Positions 49,801 to 60,800 of a DNA stretch of 64,000 nucleotides are shown here, one piece after another (positions within the stretch are counted from its first letter, which is position 1; every line of letters begins with the position of its first letter). Under the pieces are notes generated by a model. That model was not told the DNA's origin. It saw only the letters and a program-made list of their open reading frames with translations, and ran no database searches. A program made the position numbers and the translations under genes. The DNA is taken from assembly GCF_001649575.2 (NCBI RefSeq), contig NC_051451.1:22242785-22306784 (forward strand), written 5' to 3'. Origin of the DNA: Kryptolebias marmoratus. Lineage: Eukaryota; Chordata; Actinopteri; Cyprinodontiformes; Rivulidae.

Positions 49801-51291
49801 TGGAATATTAAAGAACCACGTGGTCTCTATAGCTACAACTTTTCACCGTGTTTTCCTCCACGGCCCAACTTTTAGGCTAATATTTGTTTTTTCTACAACA
49901 ATCAGGTCTCTAATTATAGTATGTATTTTCTCTGAGAAGGAGTTCGGTTCAGAGCCGGTAAAAGTTTTAAAAATATTAATAGTATTCAGTAATGTGTGTA
50001 CTTTCAGCTACTTAATGTAGTCAAACATATTGATAGTTCCTTATTTTGCTGTTTAGCCCAATTAACTGACTTACAAAGTCACGTAAAACACTAAGAGGCA
50101 AGTGAATGTTTTATGTGAATGCTAAATTTATTTTAAAAATTGTATTTAAATTTTAATTACCCCTTAATACAGTTACATAATAAAATTAAAGGCCTACCAT
50201 TTCCTGAAGAAATGCATATCACCTGCCGCCTTTCATGCCAGATAATCTAAAAGTTAATAATAAATATTATTAAGTTTTTCATAAAAATTCATCCTGTGGG
50301 TCATGAGATGCTTTGGCTTACAGATGGACAGAGCTGACCCCAAATAGTTAATGTTAAAATTTTAAACTAAGACCTTGTACAATGTGTCAGCGCTGAGCTG
50401 GGAATCAGTTTCAGCTACAACCACAACAAATATTAGATCAATTTAAGTAAAACTGACTGAGTTCTAGCCAGGTTTGTTTTCAAGGTCAGTCATCTTGAAT
50501 CAGGTCGACTCTAAAAGTTAATCGGTTGTAGACGTACATCCACTGATTACATTCTGAGTTTCATTGTAATCAAATCACAAGATATTTTGGTAACAAACAC
50601 AGACAAAACCACTTTTGCTCTGCCTTTTTAAAGTTGTGTTGAATATAATTTTGATGCCATTTCTTAGAATATGAATACAGAAAACAGGAGATGCAAGACT
50701 AAAAATAAAAAGGAGAGAATCAATAGGTTTAAGTTAAATTTAAAAAGGCATATTTTTACTTAGATTTTCTAAAGTCTCCAAAGTTTAGTAAACAGTATTG
50801 TTAATATCTCTAGCATCTTCCATCCTCTGAAGTTTAAACATATCAAACTTTTTTTTTTCTTGCCCATAAACCCGGTGGAGAGGCAAAACCTTTTGGCAGA
50901 TTTATCCTTTTCATTTCTAAGTTCATTGTCTCTCACAAGGGTTTAAGTTGACCCCATCTTCTTATCCCTGGTCCTTGGGTTGAGGAGCTCTTCAGATTAG
51001 ATGTTCCAGCGTCTCTAGTAAAAACTGTAAACACTGTAGGTTACCTTGACAGAGAAGCAGAGCATGTGCTGTATATTTATGACTTGTGTGTTAATAAAGC
51101 GCACACTGAGGTGAAAGGGCCCTTCAGACTGACGTGCGCTGTCGTAACATGTTTGGCTTATGATGCATACTTTGGGTCTCAGGAGCTTTCAAACCCATTA
51201 AACCAAGAGGCTCCCAGTGATGTTATTTTAAATAAAACCAAGTCAATGTCACGAAAAAAGTCCAAGATAAAACTGTACATTTAAAACAGAA
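49801..51291. other. Intergenic spacer between agpat5 and mcph1
   Basis: No gene is recognised. It holds one copy of the dispersed repeat (50195-50615). AATAAA on the minus strand at 51292-51297 is a candidate end for mcph1 transcripts. Confidence 0.6.
50195..50615 (+). repeat. Dispersed repeat family, copy H
   Basis: A long copy with the start block 'gaaatgcatatcacctgcc', the middle blocks 'gtcatcttgaatcaggtcga' and 'aatcggttgtagacgtacat', and the end block 'acaagatattttggtaac'. A second, partial 'gggtcatgagatgctttggc' end block near 50300 suggests a rearranged or doubled copy. Confidence 0.75.
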
Positions 51292-51730
51292 TTTATTATT
51301 AAAAGATGCAACAAAGTATTCATTTTAAGACACACAGTTTACTGACCATCAGACTGATGAACTGGCTCAGCAACTACTTTAAAATCACATTGTTAGAAAT
51401 CTAAAACTGTTTCAGTAGTGATTGTTACTTCATATGAAAATAGTAAAAGACGCACCAGGTAAAAGCAATTTGTCATGTTTCACTGTAACACTGACCAGCG
51501 CTCAGTTGAGGAGAATCCTGAGGAGTTACTGGTTTTCATGGCAAACCTTTAACTGAATCTCTATGAAAACAAAATATTTTTAGAGGATTTATACAAACTC
51601 CCTGAGGACATTTGATGAACCAGTAAAGATAAACAATTCATGGTTAAACTGAAGGCCTCCTGAACAGTCGGTCAGTGCACGGCGCAAAACTGATAACACT
51701 GAACTGCACAGACAAAACAAACACCAGTTG

Positions 51731-52108
51731 TTACTCCAAGTCGTAGTCATCATACGGTCGTATCTTCAGATTGGTGATGCTATCTGAAATGGAAACACAA
51801 AATAAAAAAATGAAGTTGGGGACACGTTAAAGCCTGCTTTTATCACAGAGATCAGCAGAATCGGTCTTACCCAGAATCCACTGCTCCGACAGCATCCTGC
51901 ATCCCTCCGGCCTCCTGCCGCTGTACCTCCCCACGCAGATGCCTGCCTGCCGCACAGTTTTGCAGACCGTTCCTCCGCACAGCTCGATCAGCTCCAGCAG
52001 ACTCTGAGTGGGTGGCTGGGAGAGCAGCGATACAAACATGGCCGGCTGGTTTTGGAACAGGTCCTGCTGGTGCTCCCCTGCGGACAGGTGCCTCTGGAGA
52101 CGGCAGAT
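51731..52108 (-). CDS. mcph1: Microcephalin, C-terminal exons (BRCT3)
   Basis: Two minus-strand exons, 51871-52108 and 51731-51783, join in phase and end in TAA at 51731-51733. They encode the last ~96 residues: ICRLQRHLSAGEHQQDLF..QPAMFVSLLSQPPTQSLLELIELCGGTVCKT..QAGICVGRYSG..RMLSEQWILDSITNLKIRPYDDYDLE. This matches the third BRCT domain of MCPH1, with the buried 'SEQWILDSI' core. MCPH1 works in the DNA-damage response, chromosome condensation and centrosome control, through phosphopeptide binding by its BRCT pair. The upstream exons (BRCT1, BRCT2 and linker) were not found to the left or within this window and should lie to the right. angpt2 on the opposite strand then lies within an mcph1 intron, as in human. 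Confidence 0.92.
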
Positions 52109-52269
52109 CTGTGCAAGAAAATGACAGTTCAACTCTGTTTACTCAAGCATGTGATGAAAGCTAGATTTGAGTTTTTATTGTTGTAAATAAAGTGAGTAGA
52201 TAACTTGGCACAAAGATGAAAAATAAAAAGGGGGAAACAACAAAATCCTTGCTTTCCAAAGACTCAACC

Positions 52270-52655
52270 ATACCAAATTTAACACAATACCTGTAAAACT
52301 GGCTGAGTTGGATTGGTGGCCATATTGAATTGGGTTGGCTTTGAAAGTTAACCAGTTGTAGAGGAACGTATATATCCAATGAATATTTCCTGAAAGTTTC
52401 CTTAAAGACCATCCAATAGTTCATGAGACAATCAGAGTTGACTCCAAATAGTAACGGCAAAGATCTTACACAATCTGTTGTGTTCAGGGTTCAGACTCAG
52501 ACACTATCCACACCAATTTTACCTGTTTATACAGTGATTACTTTTGGCAAGTTTGAATAAAATTTGTCCAGAGGTTCATGAGATACTTTGGTAACAAGCA
52601 GGCACAAGCAAACATTATCGTCTGCCTTCGCCTTTTGGTGGTGGGTGAAAAAAAT
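52270..52655 (+). repeat. Dispersed repeat family, copy I
   Basis: The copy has 'acctgtaaaactggctgag', 'ggtggccatattgaattggg', 'aaccagttgtag', 'atttcctgaaagtttcc' and, after a gap, 'ggttcatgagatactttggt' with the apparent 3' end 'tgccttcgccttttggtgg'. This shows the fullest 3' end of the family in the window. Confidence 0.8.
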
Positions 52656-55600
52656 GTAGTTTTAAAGTAAGTTTGTAAGGGATTAAAACAGAGGACAAGA
52701 AGTTATTGCTATGGAACCTCATAAGGTATATATAATGTGCATCTATTTTTGCAGTAAAGCAAATAATAATATTAAGGAAAGTACATTTAAATATCAAACT
52801 ATTAGTCACAGCTAATGTTACAGACTTTAAACTGACATTTTAAAAGAAATAATCATAATGCCAGACTTTCAGAGGCAGAAAATACTTTTGATATGATACT
52901 AAACTTGATCAACTTTACTCATTAACTGAGGTTTTCTCAGACTAATTAATCAGGTTAAAGGTGGGCAGAGCAAAGCTGTTTATGATGTTTTCAAACACCA
53001 ATCAGCAAAAAAAAAAGAAAGAGATCTGTTGTTTATTATCCTCAACATATTTTGACTTGTGACATCAGAAAAAGCACAGGTGTTTGTAATTTTTGTTTTT
53101 TAAAAGCCCGGTGATATTCCAGTGCATCAGTAAATCACGACGGTCAGCCAGCACACTCAATCCCAGGAGTGTGAAGCTGAGGAAAATAAACCTTTTAGAA
53201 TGCTGACGCGTGGCATATTTGCAGCTGTGTTTTACCAACTGTGACGTATAAAAACGAGTCCAGTGCAAAAGGTCTGTGGTAAAAGTTTAAATACTCCCAA
53301 TCTACCAGTGCAACGAAACCAGTTGGAGACTGAGAGAACTGCCAGTGAATTACAGTACAGTCCAAACAGGAAGACATAAATTACAACTTCCCTGCAGGCT
53401 GTAGACACACAAATTTATAGGTTTTATCATGCTAAATTCAATAAGCTATTCACCTATCAGTTATCCAATATTATACAAAATAAAACTGATTTACAAAGAC
53501 TGTTAGGAAACTTGCAAACTCCCCACAAATGATTCCTCGTCGTTCTACTGAATCAAGATTTAATGTTCTTATAATAAATGGACCATAAATTATTCATCCT
53601 CACATCAATGGAAATTACCATAATAAACTTGGGAAAAAAACTAACAGGAATAAAGAGTGTATTTTATTTAAATTCCACACGTTTACATTGCATTATTGTT
53701 AATTAAGTTTTTGCTGATGAATGGGGAATGAATTAAGTTCAGTTCTAAAAACTGCTTTAATTTCTAAAGTAGTAATTAAGATTAATTTAAGTTCCTGCTT
53801 AATGAACCTAATAAGTAAGTCACCACACTTACAAATCCGACACTTTTGAGCCTTTTTAGCAGTGAAGTACTGAAGCTGGCCTGAAGGTGGCTGCTGCAGC
53901 ACAAGCTTAACAATCTGGCTTTGAGTCCCTCACAACCGAGAAGAAAAAAAAATGCCTCACCAACACCTGAAAAACAAAACAAATGCTGCCAACACAGACA
54001 TTTTTCTTACTTACTGTTGAATTAATAAAACCTAAACTTTACTGCAGTCACTGAGTAAAATCAAATATTTTTTTATTGATTAAATGAGGGAAAAAAAAAG
54101 ATCTCAATTAGAAATTTGATCCAAAGACATTTATAAATCATTCAAAAGAGAAAGATTGAGTCATTTAATGTGTTTAGTTTGATTTTAGAGCCCTTATTGT
54201 TCTTGAGTACAGACCTTTCAGCTCCTGCCTGACCTAATAACAGCTTTCGTCTCTTTGGGGATCTGTTTTTTTTTTTGGTGGGGGGTTTAGTGAGTGTCAG
54301 TATAAGCTCTCTGTAAGACCAACTCTGTATCCAGCAAGGGCCAATTGCTATCTTCTCTGTAAGTCAGATATCTGAAATAAGCTTAGGAGATTTTGGTTTT
54401 TTGTCAGATTTCTCTCTACAGTAACAAGCGAGGCACTGGTCAGAACTGTGAAGGTGATGCATCGCCTCATTAATGGAAACAAGATTATGTGTAAGGTTTA
54501 ATATTGGAGAGAAAAACAGAAAAAGGGCAACATAAAGGACAGATCATTGCACCATGCTTCAAACAACAGAACCAAAGGGACTTTAGAAGTGGCCTAACCT
54601 TTATGAAAGTATAGACCGGTCTTTGTGTAAATATTCATGCCACCAATAACATGGGACAACAATTAGGTTAATTAAAGACATTTTCACAGCAAATACTCAG
54701 TGACATTTACTTGCTGTGCTGTGCTAAATGGCAGTTTAGATTTGCATAAATTTAATTTCATATCTGGCTTCTTGCTGAATTCAAAATACGTTCGCCAAAA
54801 CTAAATTCTTCCCTCGCTTTTTAATTTGGCAGCGTACATGCCACATTTTAAAGTTCTTGGCAATGCAAAATAAATAACTATGAAATAATTCTGTAATAAA
54901 AGTAAAAAAAAAAAAAAAAGTGCCAGATTATATGGAGAATGCCAAGTATGTTACTATGCAGCTCTCTGGGGGCGAATCTTGGGTTCATGTAGATGTTCCT
55001 TTGACCCGTACCACCCACCCCCCCATGGCAACGGCACTCCCCAAACAACACTGGTTTCCCCCAGCTGGACAATGTGCCCCATCGAGCCACAAAAAGTGCT
55101 TGGAAACAGCTGAAGGGAGAGGAACAAAAAAGCCCAAAGCTTTGACGAGCCAAAAAGCTCAGCAGATGCCAGTTTGATCAAGTCATCTTAGTATAAACCA
55201 CAGCAGCCACATTCACAGAGCCCCCACTACCTGACCAAAATAATCTTAGTTTCTGTTACAGAAGCAGTAGCTGGTGACGTGATTCACAATTACCTTTATG
55301 TTGCAATGAACTTCCAATTACTGGCAGCAATAAGTGAAAGGAGTAAATTATTAGTCTGTCATATGATGACTTTCTGTGTCTAATTAGAATTTGAACCCTC
55401 TCGGGTTTCATGTAATGTTTTTCTGGCACCTTGCATGAATCAGAATCAGGTTGTAAACAGAAGATTCAGGTATTTGCTTTGCAACTTAATATGGCACCTA
55501 GTTGAACTGACTTTACATATCTTGCAGTCGCAGAGAAAAATTATTATTCAACATTGCTCAGTGCCATCTTCTTACTCACTCTCTAGGAAACCAAGTCCAA

Positions 55601-57584
55601 TAGTTTTTACTCTCTTTCAACTCTGCCTTCAGTTTCCAATGTTCTCTCCTCCAGCCCCTCCCCGATTCTGGCTCTTCATCTGTTTAATGACCCAGTGTTC
55701 ATTAAGTAGTTGCTACTTGTGTCTTTTTCCTGTAAGCTGATGAGCGGCTAGTCTACAGTGCAGCTTTTTTTTTCTTTTTGACTAAAACTAGATGCCGGTT
55801 GCACCCAAAAAAATAAAAAATCAAACCAAAATGCTTTCAGTACTGATAATAAACAATTATGAAATTTTTTTGTAAAGCTGAGTAGCACAACAGATCTATT
55901 TATTATCACCTCTTCCACCACAGCAACAAACTGTCAATTAACACATTTTAATCTAACATCAGTTTTAATTTTGACTTGTTTTTTCTGCCAGGACCAGCTA
56001 ATTTATTATTCATGTGAAAAAAAAGGCCCATCTTTACTCTAACGGACCAATCAATACGTCTGCTGCCACACTTTTACAGTAACATTAATCTTGCTGGGCG
56101 CGGCGAGTCAGCAGACAGCCAGAGGTAGCAGGCAGACAGTTTGCGCAGCCTTGTAACCGTGCAGAAATAAATTTAGCTTGACATTCCCTTACAGTGAAAT
56201 GCAGCATGGTCTTGACAGTCCAGCAGATGTTACACATGCTCAGAGCATGAGGAAACTGTCTGGTGAGTGGTTCGCAAAGGATAAATTAAATGAATGAATG
56301 GCCCCTCGAGGTGGTGTCTGTTTAAATGAATAACTGTTCCTCTTCCTCGTCTCCCTTCGTGCTTCCAAATGCCATGAAATAAACTGAAATAAAAAAGTGG
56401 CGCACACAGTGTGAATGACTCAGACCGAACACCTGAACAAGTTGGTGTTGTTGAAATGACGTTAAGTCCTTCCTCTTTGGTAATGTGCCTTAAATATGTT
56501 TCATTTCCTTCATACAGTAAGAATTACATCAGCTTACTTCCTACAATTCTGCAGAGAGCCAATCTGAAGCATTCCCCTTCCAACAATGATTTATGTTGTC
56601 GTTGAAACTGAAAAGCGGTTACATTGACATAATATCAGTTTTTGTTTAACATAATGTAAAGCCCTTTCCGTGGACGGTAAACTGCAGCTCTCTGATGTTC
56701 CCAGCTGCTAAAGTTTTCAAATTGGAATAATGCTACAAACAGATTAAAACCTTTTACTTTTTGTATGTTTCTTGTTTGACAACCATTAGAACAATTCTGA
56801 CGCTGCACTGTTACATGCTGCTGTGAGACAACAACTCGATTTCCTCCTCTGCCTCAAATTTCTTTTTCAATTTACAGCCAAATAATTCACCAACGTGAAC
56901 CTTCAAGGCACAATTGGAAAACTGGAATTACTTATTTCTCTTTAACAACATAAGAGCATGCCTAAAATTGAAAACTCAGTTCTGACACACTCAAAAGCAT
57001 GTTTAAAACCTGACAAAAATAACTATTTTTAGGTTAGGTTGTACTTGGATAACATGAAAGCAAATCTGTAAAGCATTTTGTTGAAAAGATTAAAATTTTA
57101 CCAGATAGTTGGACTTAATGGACCCTGAAATCCCAAAACAATGTTGGATTATTATTTATATTTAGTTTTGTGGATGTCAAACAAGCAAATTATGAACAAA
57201 AAGGTAAAAAAAACTTTATTAATGATAATAAAAAAGCAAAATTTGTAATAGTAGATGTCATTTCTTGTAAGGATAAAGCAGGAAATATGAGGAAATAGAT
57301 GCTCTGTCCGTTTGAATCTTCCATTCAAGCCTCTCGTGTGTTTGTTGTAGGTCAGGAACTCATTTTCAATGAATGGGACGAACACCGTTAGCATCAAAGA
57401 GTGTACAGAACGTGGACAGCGGCATCCTGAGTAGCTGTTCCACCGGGGCAGAAAACAACACGTGGGTGTTGTAGAGGATGTAGTGGAGGATGTGTAGTTT
57501 GTGCTCCTGCTTCTGTGTGTTGTTTGGTGTGTACTGAAAGGAATCTCCACTTCACATCTCTCCACAGTGACTGGCCACAGTGAG

Positions 57585-57613
57585 TGGGGGGTGGGTGGGT
57601 GGGTGGGGAGGGG
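57585..57613 (+). promoter_or_regulatory. G-quadruplex-prone run upstream of angpt2
   Basis: Five or more G-runs (gggggg-t-ggg-t-ggg-t-ggg-t-gggg) separated by single T or A residues lie about 280 bp upstream of the angpt2 ATG. Such spacing strongly favours G-quadruplex folding. A regulatory role is inferred. Confidence 0.6.
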
Positions 57614-57893
57614 TTTAACCTCACAGTTAGCAAGTTTAAACCACTTTAGCAAGTGGTTGGGGGACTGATGAAAGGCCAGCACATGCAGTCTGGCACCACT
57701 AACCAAAGGACACGCTACCGTAAATTCCTGATGGCGTTCTCCCCACCTACTAATGAGAGGTGTTAAAAGGACTCTGCAGTACCTCAACGGAGTTATTTAC
57801 ACTTGGATGCTGTTGGGAAGAGATATCTAAACATTCAGAGAACAACTCTCTGAAAACACTCTTCTATCACTTTTAGAGTAAAAAGCTTTGAAG

Positions 57894-60800
57894 ATGCTGA
57901 ATGTGGATTTACTCGTTTTAAGTTTCTGCCTCGGTCTGGGAACACAACACAGCGCTGCTGGAAAGAGACAATACCAGATCCAAAACGGCCCATGCAGCTA
58001 CACGTTTCTGCTGCCAGAGCAGGAGAACTGCCAAAGCCAGAACAACTACTACTATCCAGACCAAAGGGACGGACCCACAGACAACGAGTCAATTCAGAGG
58101 CTGGAGCAACTTGAGACAAACATGGAGAACAACACACAGTGGCTGCTCAAGGTAAACTTCTCTCTCACCTTATCTTCTTCTTGTACATGGTTTTTTTTAT
58201 ATTTACAAGTAATGTCAGAAAATTTTCACTTTGAGACTGACAATGACTCATTTTAAACAGATTTCCTCTGTATCATATTCAAAGGGTTGGCTATAGTTCT
58301 GCAGATAGAGCAAGCAATTATTTCAAGTGTTCCCATTTCATTCAATGGGCAGGTTTTGATTTTTGAGCTTCTTTCTTCTTAACATGCTGACGTTAGTGAG
58401 GTTTGACCTACTGTTACCAAGTAATAAAGCTGACCAACTAAACAAACATCAAATAATCAAATTAAACCACCATTTTGTCAAGAATTATAGTTACTTCAGA
58501 AGAGAAAAAACAGCATCATCAGCCATTTTTTTGAAGTTCTACTTTTTTAAAAAGCTAACAAAGTTGTGAGAATCTAAGTTAACAGATGATGGGTAATTTT
58601 TGACATTATTTAGCACTTATGGGGTTTGATTACTGAAAATTACCCGATGTAGGTGTCCGGATGCTGGAAACAAGTTGCTGGTTCAATGAAAGAAGCGAGC
58701 TGGTTCCTTTCTTTCCCGCTCATGTCACCCTTTTCAGAACTAAAGCCTTAGTCAAGCAATTCTAAAACATCTCACAGCTTGATCAAAACAAACAAACAAA
58801 CAAAAAAAACTAGGTCTGATTCTTTTTACAGCAAAAATTGGACAGCTCAAACAGACAAATGTAAATGCTGCTCCAAATATCAAAGCCATCTGCGACAGCA
58901 CCTATTTACACACTGACAGGTTACACATATGTAACACAAACACTACTTCTTCTGACTAAAATCTAGCCATCATCATCTGTTAGGCTTTCACATCAATTTA
59001 AGACAGAAAAAAGACAACCTTCCCAAGTTGTGCAATTTTCCCAAAATAATAACAGGGCGAAGGAGATCACATTGAAAGTGTGAAGACCGTTATTTTAAAT
59101 GACAACTTTAGGGGGAAAGTATGCACATCTAAAAACCCTTGTGCAATTCCTGGAACAATGAATAAATAAATAAAAATCTTAACAACAGAGAGGGAAGATA
59201 AATTTGCACAGTACTGTGCTCCAAAGACGTTATTGCTTTCCATATGCCACTTATTGCTATACGTAACAATATAGTCATGAGTTTTGCTGTGACAGAAATA
59301 GTTACGTTTAAATGAGCATAACTTTGCCATAAGGCACGCTGAGCATGACTGATGGCACCCGAGTGTGACACAGATTGTCACTCTTCATTACATCCAACAT
59401 CAGGCTTCATCGTGGCAATGACAAATGAGAAGCATTAGCGTTTACAAAGGTTTACTATTAGAGAAAAGGTGTCTTTGTGTCTAGACAACTACGACAAATG
59501 AGAAGCATTAGCCTAAAGGTTTAATATTAGAAAAAAAAAGGATCTTTGTGTCTCAGTTGTGTGATGAGATACAAAGTGGTGAGATTTCTGTGTGAGCCCA
59601 TCCCAACCAGACTGTTCAAAAAGGTATTTCCTCCAGTTAATATCCCCAATCTGGATCTGCTTCATTTGTCTCGAATGAGTGGTTATGTAACAGAGCTTGG
59701 ACTTGTGTCCATACTTGTCCTGTTAGACAGTGGACTTGTGTCCATACTTGTCCTGTTAGACAGTGGACTTGTGTCCATACTTGTCCTGTTAGACAGTGGA
59801 CTTGTGTCTGTACATGTCCTGTTAGATCTCAGTGCTGCATTTGATACAATTAATCACAATATTCTAATAAAGAGACTTGGACATGATATTGGGATTACAG
59901 GAACTGCTGTAAAATGGTGTAAATCATATTTATTTGATAGATTCCAGGTTGTAAATGTTAATAATGATACACCAAAGTTTGTCATGGAGTTCCTCAGGGA
60001 TCAGTGCTTGGACCAATACCCAAAGCAGATGGCCGCTGGTCCTGTGGAAGTTTTTCCTTTCCACTGTTGCCAGTGTGCTGCTCAGGATGGGAGACTGCGA
60101 CGAAGTGAAGATTCAACGCAATCTGCTTGCTTCCTTGAATAGATAACTTCTACTAAATGGTTTTTTTAATGTTTGTGAATGTTTCTGTACAGTGCCCTGA
60201 GACCACTTTTGTTGTGACTTAGAGCTATATAAATAAAATTAATTGGATTGAGCAGATGCTAGATCCAAACCTTCTGTGATCACAGATAAAACAAGAAAGC
60301 CACATTCTGAACACAAAGACAGCTGGAACTGTTGCTGTTGCTTCAAGGTTTCCAGCTGGGCATTAATAAATCCTTATTTTTTTACTTCTAATTAAATGTT
60401 CTGTTGGGTATAATCTACCCACTCCAAATTGTTTGGTGTTTCAGCTCCATGAGACCCTGTAGAGCAATAAGCTGGTAAAAAAGCACTAACTGATGAATGA
60501 ATGACCCATTACATTTAACCTAATCAAAGAAGTGGCTCACTGAGGTTATTAACGAGTGGACCGTTGTTTGAGAACCAATGGATGGGTAAAAGTGAGGCAT
60601 ATGTAACTTCAAACTGCTGCCACAAAAATCTTTAGCTTCTACAGGAAACAGCCTTCCAGGGATTCAGAGAAATTCTTTTTGCTGCGAAAAATCTGTTCTC
60701 TCTCATTTGAAGCCACCGCAAATCAGTCGTTTCGTTTCCGAAATGACTGTTTACGCGGCAGCAGCTGATGACAGCGGAGAAAAATAAATTTAAAAAATAA

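Larger units (their letters stand above)
52109..57893 (-). other. Presumed mcph1 intron, upstream flank of angpt2
   Basis: No further mcph1 exon was recognised. The stretch contains a dispersed repeat copy (52270-52655). Sub-regions near 54400-54520, 55230-55460 and 56030-56250 have mixed composition without repeats and could be conserved regulatory elements for angpt2, but only alignment could show this. Confidence 0.5.

Noticed and set aside
54920..55177. 85-codon frames on both strands near 55 kb
   Set aside because: No domain, no flanking splice sites in phase, and no similarity to BRCT sequence of mcph1. Not called as an exon.
57152..57787. 211-codon minus frame upstream of angpt2
   Set aside because: It contains low-complexity His/Pro/Thr runs from the G-rich tract, and the remainder is AT-rich. 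There is no family match, and the mcph1 phase is not supported.
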